Shown here: positions 37,101 through 41,329 of the stretch, piece by piece
How the letters are laid out: each line of letters starts with the position of its first letter
How positions within the stretch are numbered: the stretch's first letter is position 1
Assembly (NCBI GenBank): GCA_029204225.1
Contig: CM055100.1
Coordinates: forward strand, 15,984,600-16,048,599
Source: Diphasiastrum complanatum
Lineage: Eukaryota; Streptophyta; Lycopodiopsida; Lycopodiales; Lycopodiaceae
Direction of reading: 5' to 3'
DNA: 64,000 nucleotides
Notes under the pieces: generated by a model
What the model was told of the DNA's origin: nothing
The model's database searches: none
What the model saw: the letters and a program-made list of their open reading frames with translations, nothing else
Program-made: the position numbers and the translations under genes

Positions 37101-37162
37101 ATCTCCCGAGGTTCTTCAGTATCTGAACCTACACTAGTACTGTACCCTAGAATCCGAACCAT
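8133..37162 (-). CDS. PI4KB: Phosphatidylinositol 4-kinase beta (plant type), five exons, 3' end outside window
   Basis: Type III PI4K-beta converts phosphatidylinositol to PI4P at the trans-Golgi and secretory vesicles in plants. Five exons (35579-37162, 14670-14861, 14422-14470, 14125-14257, 8133-8787) join in phase to 871 codons. Features in order are the lipid-kinase-unique N-terminal region (GDNGWLIRFFDSAFFCEW), a plant-specific charged repeat region with about six FF[RK][RK][LM]F[RK] repeats, the linker KPPLPKYPYFHIRKGTYH, VCFPMGKGIFQVVHIPED, RPPPWAYPMW and HRRVPSTIAMAEVK. All exon-intron borders have GT and AG. Arabidopsis PI4K-beta proteins are about 1,120 residues, so roughly 250-290 residues with the kinase catalytic core are missing and should lie at coordinates below 1. 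The coding frame shows no stop or frameshift, so the gene is probably functional despite its huge introns. Confidence 0.95.
8788..9930. other. Intron 4, 3' part, unique DNA
   Basis: Between exon 5 and the LINE cluster I see no gene or transposon structure. ORFs on either strand here lack family resemblance. Confidence 0.5.
9931..9990. repeat. (CT)n microsatellite at the 5' edge of LINE copy C
   Basis: About 60 bases of pure CT end exactly where LINE-derived sequence begins. No LINE 3' end precedes this tract, so it looks like the target microsatellite into which copy C inserted. Confidence 0.85.
9991..10733 (+). pseudogene. LINE ORF2 C-terminal region (copy C)
   Basis: The first part reads WFGSVSALLRTWGL...FYGWILQ in one frame, then shifts to the frame from 10152 with YRMGQLRVSSHQLAFETGRY, the zinc-finger-like CQLCSLHEVEDEFHFIFRC, and QAHITQFF (10530-10553). 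A TGA at 10584-10586 interrupts the frame. The same frame then stays open to a TAG near 10731 and ends with ITRYFQLARS. The two motifs parallel those of copies A and B. RT is missing here through 5' truncation. Confidence 0.78.
10900..10928 (+). other. LINE 3' hairpin, copy C variant
   Basis: The inner stem is GTACC/GGTAC with loop TTTG, compared with ATGCC/GGCAT with loop TTTT in copies A and B. Several stem positions changed on both sides so that pairing is kept. The outer GTCTT pairs with AAAAC with one mismatch. Confidence 0.65.
10957..11021. repeat. (CT)n tail of LINE copy C
   Basis: A tract of about 65 bases of pure CT follows the 3' UTR of copy C and precedes a new LINE 5' region without any spacer. 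Confidence 0.9.
11200..11970 (+). pseudogene. Degenerate LINE ORF1-like region (copy D)
   Basis: Short frames encode Ser/Pro-rich sequence, then a coiled-coil-like stretch (LQQLENQVEQHHTAV near 11690-11735), a Pro-rich spacer and LNVRIKDSDTLAIRF near 11840. This order resembles ORF1 proteins with a coiled coil followed by an RNA-binding fold. Stops and frame changes make it non-functional. The call rests on its place at the head of a LINE chain and on analogy with copy E. Confidence 0.4.
12108..12136 (+). other. LINE 3' hairpin, copy D
   Basis: GTCTT/AAGAC outer and ATGCC/GGCAT inner stems are both intact. The loop is TTT, one base shorter than in copies A and B. Confidence 0.65.
12182..12900 (+). 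pseudogene. LINE ORF1-like protein, coiled coil plus RNA-binding-like segment
   Basis: The frame 12182-12730 encodes an Ala/Leu-rich N-terminus, a long charged heptad-like region (about residues 60-135, e.g. KKDMMRLHATIQSMLEERDR), and then IYNIRVRGITDT. One frame change leads to NVENEAKQFLQTNLGHHL and on to about 12899. The coiled coil followed by an NIRVRGI...EAKQFL pattern is like L1-type ORF1 proteins. The frameshift near 12725 means it is probably inactive. Confidence 0.6.
12900..13445 (+). pseudogene. LINE ORF2 remnant (copy E)
   Basis: Pieces align to copy B ORF2: a Lys-rich pre-RT stretch (about 12990-13030), IDLLSS-like and WTEYATTLYTINTDTP segments, then CCFADFQKAF and LCELGFSIDIVLAIMA close to RT motif A. 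Large internal deletions and frame changes remove the YADD box. This copy is more diverged than copies A and B. Confidence 0.65.
13446..14124. other. Intron 4, 5' part, with a duplicated splice-donor block
   Basis: This is intron sequence between exon 4 and LINE copy E. No gene is seen. It contains a tandem duplication (13931-14026 and 14041-14138) that includes the exon 4 donor. Confidence 0.5.
13931..14138. repeat. Imperfect tandem duplication across the exon 4 splice donor
   Basis: Bases 13931-14026 and 14041-14138 are about 85-90% alike at an offset near 110. The right unit holds the end of exon 4 and its donor (GATGG|GTAAGC on the minus strand). The left unit, inside the intron, repeats the last coding bases and the same donor. 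Confidence 0.8.
14125..14257 (-). CDS. PI4KB: PI4K-beta exon 4
   Basis: This 133-nt exon has its acceptor AG at 14259-14258 and its donor GTAAGC from 14124. It enters in phase 1 and leaves in phase 2. It encodes VCFPMGKGIFQVVHIPED and NSREKAPFLVCIEVLK, a strongly conserved PI4K-beta block. The donor region is duplicated in the downstream intron. Confidence 0.93.
14422..14470 (-). CDS. PI4KB: PI4K-beta exon 3 (49 nt)
   Basis: The acceptor is TTACAG ending at 14471 and the donor is G|GTACTC at 14422/14421. It encodes SLMELNSLLAITETDG and leaves one base that completes the Gly codon with exon 4. The micro-exon is placed by phase and by match to the family's ESLAEIN-type segment. Confidence 0.88.
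14670..14861 (-). CDS. PI4KB: PI4K-beta exon 2
   Basis: This 192-nt exon is in phase 0 at both ends. The acceptor is CACACAG ending at 14862 and the donor is GAG|GTAGTT at 14670/14669. It encodes KPPLPKYPYFHIRKGTYH, LDFVQSLCDISSGLIDVF and PMEDRRKALHE. These match the conserved block that follows the charged repeats in plant PI4K-beta. Confidence 0.93.
14862..16549. other. Intron 1, 3' part, with a strong hairpin
   Basis: No gene is recognised. A 12-bp perfect inverted repeat is listed separately at 15689-15735. A purine-rich GAGA stretch lies near 16290-16325. Confidence 0.5.
15689..15735. repeat. Hairpin with 12-bp perfect arms
   Basis: GGCATCTTCCTG (15702-15713) and CAGGAAGATGCC (15719-15730) are exact inverted repeats around a 5-base loop. 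AGCCC and GGGCT further out can pair with a 7-base bulge on one side. The structure is read directly; its function is unknown. Confidence 0.7.
16550..17070 (+). pseudogene. hAT transposase (DUF659) fragment
   Basis: The frame 16742-17065 contains CKMPLINFFATGIYDIVF and VDASGLTKTSAYL followed by VIEQVAVENVV. This is the DUF659 pattern of plant hAT-like transposases (…LINF…VDASG…EVGxENVV). The preceding 200 bases may hold a degenerate BED region but I am not sure. The C-terminal dimerisation region is absent. It is a different hAT family from the one at 2.5-6 kb. Confidence 0.65.
17205..17422. repeat. 109-bp tandem duplication
   Basis: Units 17205-17313 and 17314-17422 are nearly identical (a few substitutions). 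Both contain GATGGGCGTGGGATTTGC and GTGGATGAATCAT. It is a recent local duplication in intron 1 with no coding content. Confidence 0.9.
17423..18329. other. Intron 1 DNA with a (GA)n tract and an LTR trace
   Basis: A (GA)n tract lies at about 17790-17861. At about 18150-18290 a plus-strand stretch (GGTTACTTTGACCCAGAAGG, GTGTAACCATTGG) resembles the 5' part of the copia-1 LTR in the opposite orientation to 26400-26513, so it is an LTR fragment. Nothing else is recognised. Confidence 0.6.
18330..19348 (+). pseudogene. copia-3 Gag end, protease and pre-integrase remnant
   Basis: Frames hold the zinc knuckle CRYCKRPGHLLEDCRI (near 18565-18610), a Ser/Gln-rich stretch, the protease region SWYLDSVATQHMT (near 18745) where the usual D-S-G appears as D-S-V, and FHVPNLTKNLLSINRI. 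The integrase HHCC start LLWHYRMGHVNF follows in another frame. Frame changes near 18900 and 19110 and stops make it inactive. The reading ends at the copia-2 junction. Confidence 0.75.
19349..19627 (-). repeat. copia-2 3' LTR, part 1
   Basis: This is the outer part of the LTR, beginning TGATATGATG next to the TCGAT duplication and ending with CTCAC at the Ty3 junction. From about 19443 on it matches 31125-31375. The first 94 bases have no counterpart in the other LTR, whose end appears truncated. Confidence 0.75.
19628..19963 (+). repeat. Ty3 element 5' LTR (336 bp)
   Basis: It lacks about 71 bases present in the 3' LTR (around 23932-24002). The break lies next to a short GGAG/GAG repeat, so it is a deletion in this copy or an insertion in the other. 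Confidence 0.92.
19965..19976 (+). other. Primer binding site (tRNA-iMet)
   Basis: TGGTATCAGAGC lies one base after the LTR end. This is the standard initiator-Met primer site of plant LTR elements. Confidence 0.92.
19977..20868 (+). other. Ty3 untranslated leader with repeated GGGCGCT motifs
   Basis: The long leader between primer site and gag has no coding frame. GGGCGCT occurs three times (near 20218, 20304 and 20565), and TCTCTCAGCGATCT-like units repeat at about 20035-20115. Confidence 0.6.
20869..21837 (+). CDS. Ty3 Gag polyprotein
   Basis: Intact frame of 322 codons from ATG at 20869. A Pro/Gln-rich N-terminus and a coiled-coil-like stretch (residues 75-125) precede the retrotransposon Gag domain, with LTGKAFRWWISLRES and WDSFQDMFKKNFLPENE (residues 200-230) and QYIASYRDATMKLSDLDEY. 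It forms the capsid of the particle. The frame stops at 21835-21837; the zinc knuckle (CFICMGKGHNKSQC, about 21949-21990) lies beyond in another frame, so Gag is separated from pol by a stop plus frame change. Confidence 0.85.
   Translation: MSHTLVDKLEDIVMSSLPRGTSPVEQSQSVPLLPPTQEPSQNPSLHDDMQDVDMNEGDENEEIPLNIFEFRQWVVETYDLKKLEESVEEQTNTQQETNERLSRLERLVRDNVQSLNALKQVVLAQYRVNPAIHGSSLPVPPSPHKVVPKDLRLPALGGEEKDHNRDSVVAFLVKHDDAFRLKGTPDEDRPLEASISLTGKAFRWWISLRESGSEPKTWDSFQDMFKKNFLPENETDRNWEDWETCGMGNHPLTQYIASYRDATMKLSDLDEYKQVRGFIWGLQAEYQKYLRPLKPKTLETAITLAQTYDDIVRPKGKRRYPT
21838..22398 (+). pseudogene. Ty3 zinc knuckle and protease remnant
   Basis: CFICMGKGHNKSQC gives a C-x2-C-x4-H-x4-C knuckle. Further on is the aspartic protease start VRIMVDDGATHNFLNHSLV (near 22230-22290). 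Its active-site triad reads D-D-G rather than the usual D-[ST]-G. After about 22330 the sequence jumps into the pre-integrase region, so the rest of the protease, RT and RNase H are deleted. Confidence 0.75.
22399..23718 (+). CDS. Ty3 integrase with chromodomain-like C-terminus
   Basis: Open frame of 439 codons. The N-terminal part has YKGRVCVPK and HPGIKRTYALAK, but the CxxC half of the HHCC zinc site is deleted before LLQPLKIPGG. The catalytic core is visible: SMDFIVELP (first Asp), MISDRDPKFTG (second Asp) and DGQTERVNQVLEDMLR (Glu). The C-terminus has the GPF motif region (YCGPFTI) and REVLVKWKDGSQEEATWE, a chromodomain-like tail typical of chromoviruses. The zinc-site deletion and the lack of RT suggest it is not autonomous, although this frame is intact. 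Confidence 0.88.
   Translation: MDVPSAGVADTRWRNFYIEDGYLLYKGRVCVPKDGDFRHQILEESHDSPSAGHPGIKRTYALAKNKLGGLLQPLKIPGGRWESISMDFIVELPRTSKGHDSIWVVVDRLTKMARFVPTKKTVTTPEVARLSIENIYKLYGLPANMISDRDPKFTGNFWRALFNKLKTKLSMSSTDHPETDGQTERVNQVLEDMLRAYVSKKQTNWEEYLPLLEFAYNSTKHTTTGYSPFMLMYGFQPRAPMAVGLRKEKVQSVREFLEDMETMIKIAKANVKQAQARAKHYADKTRRDVTFQEGDRVFLKVPKDSTTLSTCKCPKLTPRYCGPFTIPKRIGSSAYQLALPESAKVHPIFHVSRLKRVLREGDNIVPEIAFEEPNSLPHQPEEIMNIRNRKTRHAVFREVLVKWKDGSQEEATWESVSKLRKRYPDFVFEDIAFEDESSF
23717..23728 (+). other. Ty3 polypurine tract
   Basis: AGGGGGAGGAGA lies directly before the 3' LTR, where plus-strand DNA synthesis starts. Confidence 0.85.
23729..24135 (+). repeat. Ty3 element 3' LTR (407 bp)
   Basis: It is full length relative to the 5' LTR, with an extra 71-base block. 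It differs from the 5' LTR by several substitutions, so the insertion is not very recent. Confidence 0.92.
24141..24487 (-). repeat. copia-2 3' LTR, part 2
   Basis: It matches 31374-31718 closely and ends TTCAACA at 24487. It contains CATGCACATGTGCATGGGGG-type inverted sequence. The purine tract AAGGGGGAGT (minus strand, 24488-24497) abuts its end. Confidence 0.85.
24474..26107 (-). pseudogene. copia-2 integrase and RNase H remnant
   Basis: Read on the minus strand, the integrase core (25538-26071) has VHIDICGPM, ITFIDDYT, GAGEYISNEF and TPQHNGVAERKNRTL, so its D-D-E residues are present. The integrase C-terminus then runs straight into DCKGKLVPMPTG (about 25200), a segment normally found after RT, so RT is deleted. 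RNase H pieces follow (24701-25033, with ESEYVAAAKACNEIKWM), and the end is EYVPSEDMVANVFTKPLD (24474-24659). Stops and frame changes are present. Confidence 0.8.
26108..26513 (-). repeat. copia-1 3' LTR (about 406 bp)
   Basis: On the minus strand it starts TGTTAGAAATAAATGAC and ends near CTTGCTTTTCTATA. It contains GGGCGCCC and a 16-base AG tract at 26198-26213. Confidence 0.82.
26551..29941 (-). pseudogene. copia-1 Gag-Pol, internally deleted
   Basis: From high to low coordinates: the Gag start KNFLIAKGLWDLVNGDEE (about 29885-29938), more Gag (29441-29692), and the zinc knuckle CHYCKKYGHFIKDC (about 29210-29250). The integrase core follows (28669-29037, with VHSDVCGPM, VTFIDDFSRFTWIY and DRGGEYIKN), then the IN C-terminus (28277-28546). 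An RT start (27362-27787, KWVYKIKYKADG, YKARLVAKGHAQQKGMDYEE) and RNase H (26551-27325, NIADLFTKALP) end it. Protease, the HHCC finger and the RT palm with YVDD are absent. Several stops and frame changes occur. Confidence 0.85.
29942..30703 (-). other. copia-1 leader with repeated GGGCGCCC palindromes
   Basis: No coding frame. GGGCGCC(C) appears near 30362, 30451, 30553 and 30669, with a decayed copy (GGGTGCC) near 30521. Several are preceded by TTTT and followed by TCCTCC on the plus strand. The LTR has one further copy. Confidence 0.7.
30704..30715 (-). other. copia-1 primer binding site (tRNA-iMet)
   Basis: The minus strand reads TGGTATCAGAGC directly after the LTR end CCTACA. Confidence 0.9.
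30716..30887 (-). repeat. copia-1 5' LTR, truncated
   Basis: It is about 172 bases homologous to the inner part of the 3' LTR. Its AG tract (30806-30861, about 56 bases) is far longer than the 16-base tract in the 3' LTR. It breaks off after GGAGAG. Confidence 0.82.
30888..31112. other. Unassigned junction segment
   Basis: This segment lies between the truncated copia-1 LTR and the recognisable copia-2 LTR. It has no match elsewhere in the window and no coding frame. It may be a copia-2 LTR end that diverged, or a filler from the deletion event. Confidence 0.4.
31113..31718 (-). repeat. copia-2 5' LTR (uninterrupted)
   Basis: It matches 19443-19627 and 24141-24487 without the Ty3 insertion and ends TTCGACA at 31718. 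The CTCAC site is intact near 31367, so this LTR serves as the empty-site control. Confidence 0.85.
31719..32846 (+). pseudogene. copia-3 integrase and RNase H remnant
   Basis: Integrase core segments are AFINDYSRKIVVYF, KAIRTDGGGRFISTEF and a decayed HQLYSTIKW region, then GCITFAQIPVELHKKLD, IFVGYSS and ITFSRDVIF. A CAG-repeat spacer near 32320-32360 replaces RT. RNase H follows with GFTDADWAGDVDIRKSTSGY and SSIEAEYLAETK, and a tail DIFTKALSF near 32745. Frame changes and stops are present. Confidence 0.78.
33122..33135 (+). promoter_or_regulatory. TATA box of copia-3 LTR
   Basis: CTATAAATAGATC in the expected middle part of the LTR is a canonical plant TATA context. It would drive plus-strand transcription, antisense to the kinase gene. 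Confidence 0.55.
33370..33589. repeat. Perfect 110-bp tandem duplication inside an LTR
   Basis: Units 33370-33479 and 33480-33589 are identical by eye, including a 10-base T run. The lack of differences suggests a recent duplication in an otherwise old LTR, or gene conversion. Confidence 0.9.
33748..34136 (+). mobile_element. LINE copy F, 3' fragment
   Basis: It begins at the copia-3 LTR end with CGTATCTCCTCACACC, matching the GQLRVSSHQL-encoding stretch of copies B and C. It continues through FIFRCPIYHEIRGRYHC-like coding and the 3' UTR to the hairpin at 34059-34088 and a CT tail (about 34091-34135). The PIP-like tail is deleted. The element was the landing site for copia-3. Confidence 0.8.
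34059..34088 (+). other. LINE 3' hairpin, copy F
   Basis: The GTCTT/AAGAC and ATGCC/GGCAT stems are identical to copies A and B. The following ATTAATAA is lost, so AAGAC runs directly into AAAGCTCTCT. Confidence 0.65.
34137..35578. other. Intron 1, 5' part
   Basis: AT-rich intron between exon 1 and the LINE/copia stack. No gene or transposon is recognised; small ORFs show no family resemblance. Confidence 0.5.
35579..37162 (-). CDS. PI4KB: PI4K-beta exon 1 (first coding exon)
   Basis: It has 528 codons from the ATG at 37160-37162 to the donor TCT|GTAAGT at 35579/35578. It holds the N-terminal LKU-like region (GWLIRFFDSAFFCEWIAVSY, ESYLFQLCYMLLHKPSPSLD), which in Arabidopsis lies in the part that binds the RabA4b GTPase. 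Charged repeats follow (EGFFRRLFREKDDEE, ESFFRRMFRDRSESDE, EGFFKRMFRDRPPEE and others; residues about 240-430), a hallmark of plant PI4K-beta. The ATG fits the family N-terminus. A likely 5' UTR acceptor sits 26 bases upstream. Confidence 0.95.
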
Positions 37163-37190
37163 GGCTAACAGATCTTTGGCCCGTTCCTCT
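37163..37190 (-). promoter_or_regulatory. PI4KB: Likely 5' UTR splice acceptor of PI4K-beta
   Basis: On the minus strand TTGTTACACAG lies 26 bases before the start codon, with a pyrimidine-leaning sequence upstream. This suggests a 5' UTR intron, common in this gene family's size class, but the first UTR exon is not located. Confidence 0.4.
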
Positions 37191-39503
37191 GTGTAACAAC
37201 TTACTTATATAAATTTTGTCGTATGCCCCATTAAAGAATTAAGCTCCGCCAACCTAACCTTTGAGAGGTTTTTAAAGAGCAGGATGAATATATTGGAGAC
37301 GCTACAACAAACTATCTAGTGCGTCACAAAACCTAAAAGAATCCGATCCGTGAATGATTAGCACGGGCCCGAAAATATATAGATTGACAATCCATCCTGC
37401 AATACATCTTTGCCCTTGCTTACACTAGGCTTATGAATTGCCAACTCCAAGGTGAAGCTTCGGTAACCATAGATATACCGTCTAGCAGATAAAACAATGA
37501 AACCTGAGATCTGTTCCATAGAAATTTTCCGATCTCAATTTCAAACTAAGCCGGAAATAGAATAAAAACAGCATTCAACATATTTCTGCTTCAAATGAAC
37601 TTCCGAAAATTCAGATTATGAGCAGCGGTGTGACTGTGGTTATGATGGATAGACTCTAATCGAATCAAATTTCCTGGACAAACTCTCACCAAGACGGCAA
37701 TCAATGAAACGCGCACGACGTTTTCCAGCCATTGTTATGTCACCAGCTTAGCAACAGTATTTTCTTCGTATAATAATAACATGAAGGACCAATTGCACGT
37801 ATTTTCATGCCAAAAATTTAAACCCCGAGATTGACGACATCACCTTTTCCAAGAACAAGCTGATCTTGACCTAAATGGCCACAGAGCCTTTTTCTGTCCA
37901 AGGACGCCTCCTGGAGAATCTGACCCAGATTGATTTGCACAAACAACATCAGACAAAAATGCTTACGCCACAGACATTAAACAGAGTCTGTCTACCAATC
38001 CATTGCCATAACAAGTTGAGGTCGCTCCCTTCGACTCATCCAACACCAATAAGCCGAATGGCCGATAGAATATCTCCGAACAAAATTCTTCTTACAGCAC
38101 CACACTGCTAGCAGCCATCGGGTGAACAGAAATCATTGAGAATAAGCGTTGGAGTTGCAGATCAGAAACTGTATTGCGACAATCTGCGATGGATCAATTT
38201 GAAGCTTAGCAGAGACGATCGAGCAGCGGTGGGAGAGGCGATGGAAGCGACGCAGCTGCTGGATAATCAGCAGGAGCGAGCAAATGAAAAAGAAGAAGCA
38301 GCAGAAAAAGAAAAAGACATCGAAAAACCTGCGCCCGATCCAAAGAAGAACGAAAAGGCAGAAAGAGGGGAAGAAAGAAGCGGCTATGGCGGATGACTGC
38401 CATGACACCATCACCATGCCCATGCCCGTGTCCATGCCATGCCCATGTGTCATGCCTCGCCCACCGGGTAACACCGGTACTTTCTGCCACTCACCGCCAC
38501 GTGGCAAACCCCCCCACCTTCCTCATCCGATAAATACTTTTCCACCAACGCTCCCCGGCGTTTCGATAGAGCTTAATGCCACGGGATCTATTACTCCCTC
38601 CCGGTTGGATTTCTGCCACGCGTCCACATGCCACGTGGAAACTACAAAGTACCTAATGGAATACACGTGGAAAAATCTGAAGGGCTTGAGGAATATTTTA
38701 CGGTGGGGATGTTAGAAATCTGGAGTGCCACAAAGAACTGGGTCTCCCTGCGCAGTTGACAAGGAAATTTCAAATTTTAAAAGGGGCTGCCGCGTCCTAG
38801 TGGGGCTTCCTCCTTTCGAAGGGTTTTTCTAACTTCTTTTTCCCGTTTGGTAAAAGGCCCACACGCCTTTTTTTCATAAAGTTAATATTAATGAGCTTTC
38901 ATCATTATATCCCCTCGCAATGGTCCCAAGCTCAGGCCCCCCTTTCGAAGACCGATACGCATTTTATCTAGAGGGTAGGTATCACAACCTAGAGCCTTGC
39001 CATTCCGTGGCGGGAAAAGCCCTCACTGTGAGAATTTGCTCCAAGGGTTACTAGGGTTCTCATATGTCACAAAAGCCCTTGGACTCTGCCTGACATAAAT
39101 CCAACTCAATGCACTCTTCTACTCTTTTACCATCGGTTTTGTACTCAGGGCATTGCCCCAGGCAAGATTATTTGGGTTTTTTAAATCTCTCAAAACATAC
39201 AAAAATAAAAAGCCAGAAGTTTTTGCAGTAGCTTATTCGCAATGGTACCATTGGGAGGCATTTTTGTTTCTTTTGGAATTAAGAGTTGGCCAATATTCGT
39301 ACCTCTTCAATCATACACTTAGTAAGTACTTGTTGACTCAATAATTATTTGAAATATGATTAAGACTTGTTAGAATGAGAAATGATTTAGAGGTGGTTAG
39401 AGAGGGTGGCAAGTTGGGAAAATTGCGCGACGTATATGTCTTGTCTATTCTCTCGATAATGTGCTTCCATATGGCCTCCATAAGACTAATCTTCATCACC
39501 AAG
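37191..39503. other. 5' flank of PI4K-beta
   Basis: It probably contains the UTR intron, first exon and promoter. Purine-rich sequence lies at 38280-38390 and CATGCCCATG-type repeats at 38410-38455. The GC content rises around 38400-38640. No coding gene is supported; the Lys-rich frame at 38284-38715 looks like chance. Confidence 0.5.
38496..38670. promoter_or_regulatory. Cluster of three CACGTG (G-box) elements
   Basis: The palindrome GCCACGTGGC is at 38496-38505, CCACGTGG at 38631-38638 and CACGTGG at 38664-38670. G-boxes bind bZIP and bHLH factors. They lie 1.3-1.5 kb upstream of the kinase ATG and could be its promoter, or could serve an unseen transcript. Confidence 0.55.
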
Positions 39504-39585
39504 TTATTTGTGAAAATTGTCAACATTTCCTTGTCTAGTTTTAGGCCAAAATTGCTAAAAATGGCACATAGTTTAGGATCTGACT

Positions 39586-39601
39586 TTTCACACGTGTGAA
39601 A
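39586..39601. promoter_or_regulatory. 16-bp palindrome with CACGTG core in LTR
   Basis: TTTCACACGTGTGAAA is a perfect palindrome about 190 bases upstream of the LTR TATA box, and is repeated at 44495-44510. ACACGTGT is an E/G-box core, so it may be an enhancer site for a bHLH or bZIP factor. Confidence 0.6.
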
Positions 39602-39775
39602 CAGGTCTAGATATTTTTAGTAAGTGTATTTTTTCAGTATGAAGAAGTGTCAAACTTCAAGACCTTCGAAATGAGTCCATTTTCATGTATTTTGGACATA
39701 TATGCCAATTTTACCTATATAGGGCATATTTTAGGTAAGGAGGGTCTAGAGAGAGGAGAGAGAGTCATCTCTCTC

Positions 39776-39789
39776 AGCTATATATAGCA
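39776..39789 (+). promoter_or_regulatory. TATA box of TR-GAG LTR
   Basis: AGCTATATATAGC lies after a GAGAGTCATCTCTCTC stretch. Its position within the LTR suits a U3/R promoter. Confidence 0.55.
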
Positions 39790-40156
39790 GGTAGGCCGTG
39801 GAGAAACAGGTTGGAGCAGATCCATTGTATTCATTTGCTTAATGAGAGATTTTTCTATTGGGTTCTCCTTCCATTGTTGGCATTGTGTAGTGATTGAGTT
39901 CAAGATTTGTGTGTATGATCTTAGGTGCTTTCCAAAAGTGGTAGGCTGATGTATTATGGACTGTATAATGCTATTTTGGGCCGCACTTGATGTTTATGGA
40001 AGTTTCCATTTGTGATAAATGCTTTTTGATCAAGTTCTTTGCATTCTAGGTAGCATAGAATGTGTTGCCAATTCCTAGCTTATGTAGTTTGGAGTGCAAG
40101 CATTCAAGCCAATGATCTTGGAGTTTAGATCCACTTAGGATCTGTATTTTTTCACA

Positions 40157-40171
40157 TGGTATCAGAGCTGG
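40157..40171 (+). other. Primer binding site (tRNA-iMet) of TR-GAG element
   Basis: TGGTATCAGAGCTGG lies immediately after the LTR end. Confidence 0.93.
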
Positions 40172-41329
40172 TTGGCTTCTATTCATAGTAAGTATTCCAT
40201 TTTTGGTGATATTTGGATGTTTGATCAAGTTCTAGCATGATTTTGCATTGCTTTGTTGATCAAATCTTACTAACCTTTGTTTTGTGAGTTGAACTTGTGG
40301 ATCAAAAGCATATTTCAGGTCTATTGAAGATCAGAGGCTGAAAAGAAACTATTTTGGATCAGATCATAACACCTAATCATTTGTGATTGTGAGGCTTGTG
40401 CATATTCAATACTAACAATGTTCTTTTCAATCCTATTGTTGACAATCTCCATTCTTGGATGAACACTCTCCTTAAGTGGATGAAACTTCTCCTTAAGTGG
40501 ATGACAAATGCTCTTTTGAGTGAGTTGTAATTCTCCTAAAGGCTGAGCAAAGCTCCCATTTGGATGAAAGATCCCCTTTTTTGGGTGAACATATTGTAAG
40601 CTCCATTGTGAAGAGCATATTGTAAAGATTGTCATCAATTTTGGCATAAATTTTGGTGTACTTTGTTGAGCATGTAAGTAACTCTCCTTATGTAATTTGA
40701 TTGGAGCATTTGCTGGAAGGTGTTAACCATTATGCAAGTGTGTTTTCAGGTTCTTAACAGGTTGAGGAACATTCTCATGTGAAGTGATCTTAGATCTACA
40801 TCTAAACACCAAGATTTGACAAGATAGTGAAGCTAGTCTTGTGATTCACTAAGTGTGCTCATTCATTCACCTCTAAATCTTGTATTTATCACTTGCTGGA
40901 GTTTATAAACTTTTAGAAGTGTGGTTTACATGTGGTTTTACAGGTTGAATCAATATCTTAGTGTGTTGATCATATGTTGATCAAGTTTGTTCATTACTAG
41001 GTAATCTTGGCATCCTAGTTTTGGGTATTTTCTAAGAATGCAAGTAACTCTTCACACCATAACTTGATTTGGTCACTTGCTGGAAAGTTTGAGAGCTTAA
41101 GCAAGAGTGTGTTCAGGTTGGTTTGATTTTGTAATCCATTCTTAGTGTGTGCAAAGTGTTGCATGTGTTTCAATCTTCCTTTCTATGCTTGAAAGCCAAA
41201 TAGTTTCAAGATAGAGGTCATTTAGGGTTCTAAATCTTTTAAGATCTTCTCCTTCTTCATTTATTGAGAGAAAGGAGAGTGCTAGGTGCATTAGAACAGA
41301 GCCTAAGGACACAAGAAGATTTTAGCATC
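40172..41329 (+). other. TR-GAG leader with diverged internal repeats
   Basis: Non-coding leader of about 1.15 kb. A unit containing CACTTGCTGGA..., then GTGTG(T)TTTCAGGTTG-like sequence, recurs at about 40674-40760, 40880-40950 and 41040-41125. CTCCTTAAGTGGATGA repeats at about 40469-40504. Confidence 0.55.

Larger units (their letters stand above)
39509..40156 (+). repeat. TR-GAG 5' LTR (648 bp)
   Basis: It starts TGTGAAAATTG and ends TTTTCACA. Promoter signals include CTATATATAGC near 39778-39788 and a 16-base palindrome at 39586-39601. Confidence 0.95.

Noticed and set aside
38284-38715. Lys-rich ORF of 143 codons on the plus strand
   Set aside because: Biased sequence from a purine-rich tract in the 5' flank of the kinase gene; no family resemblance or splice logic.
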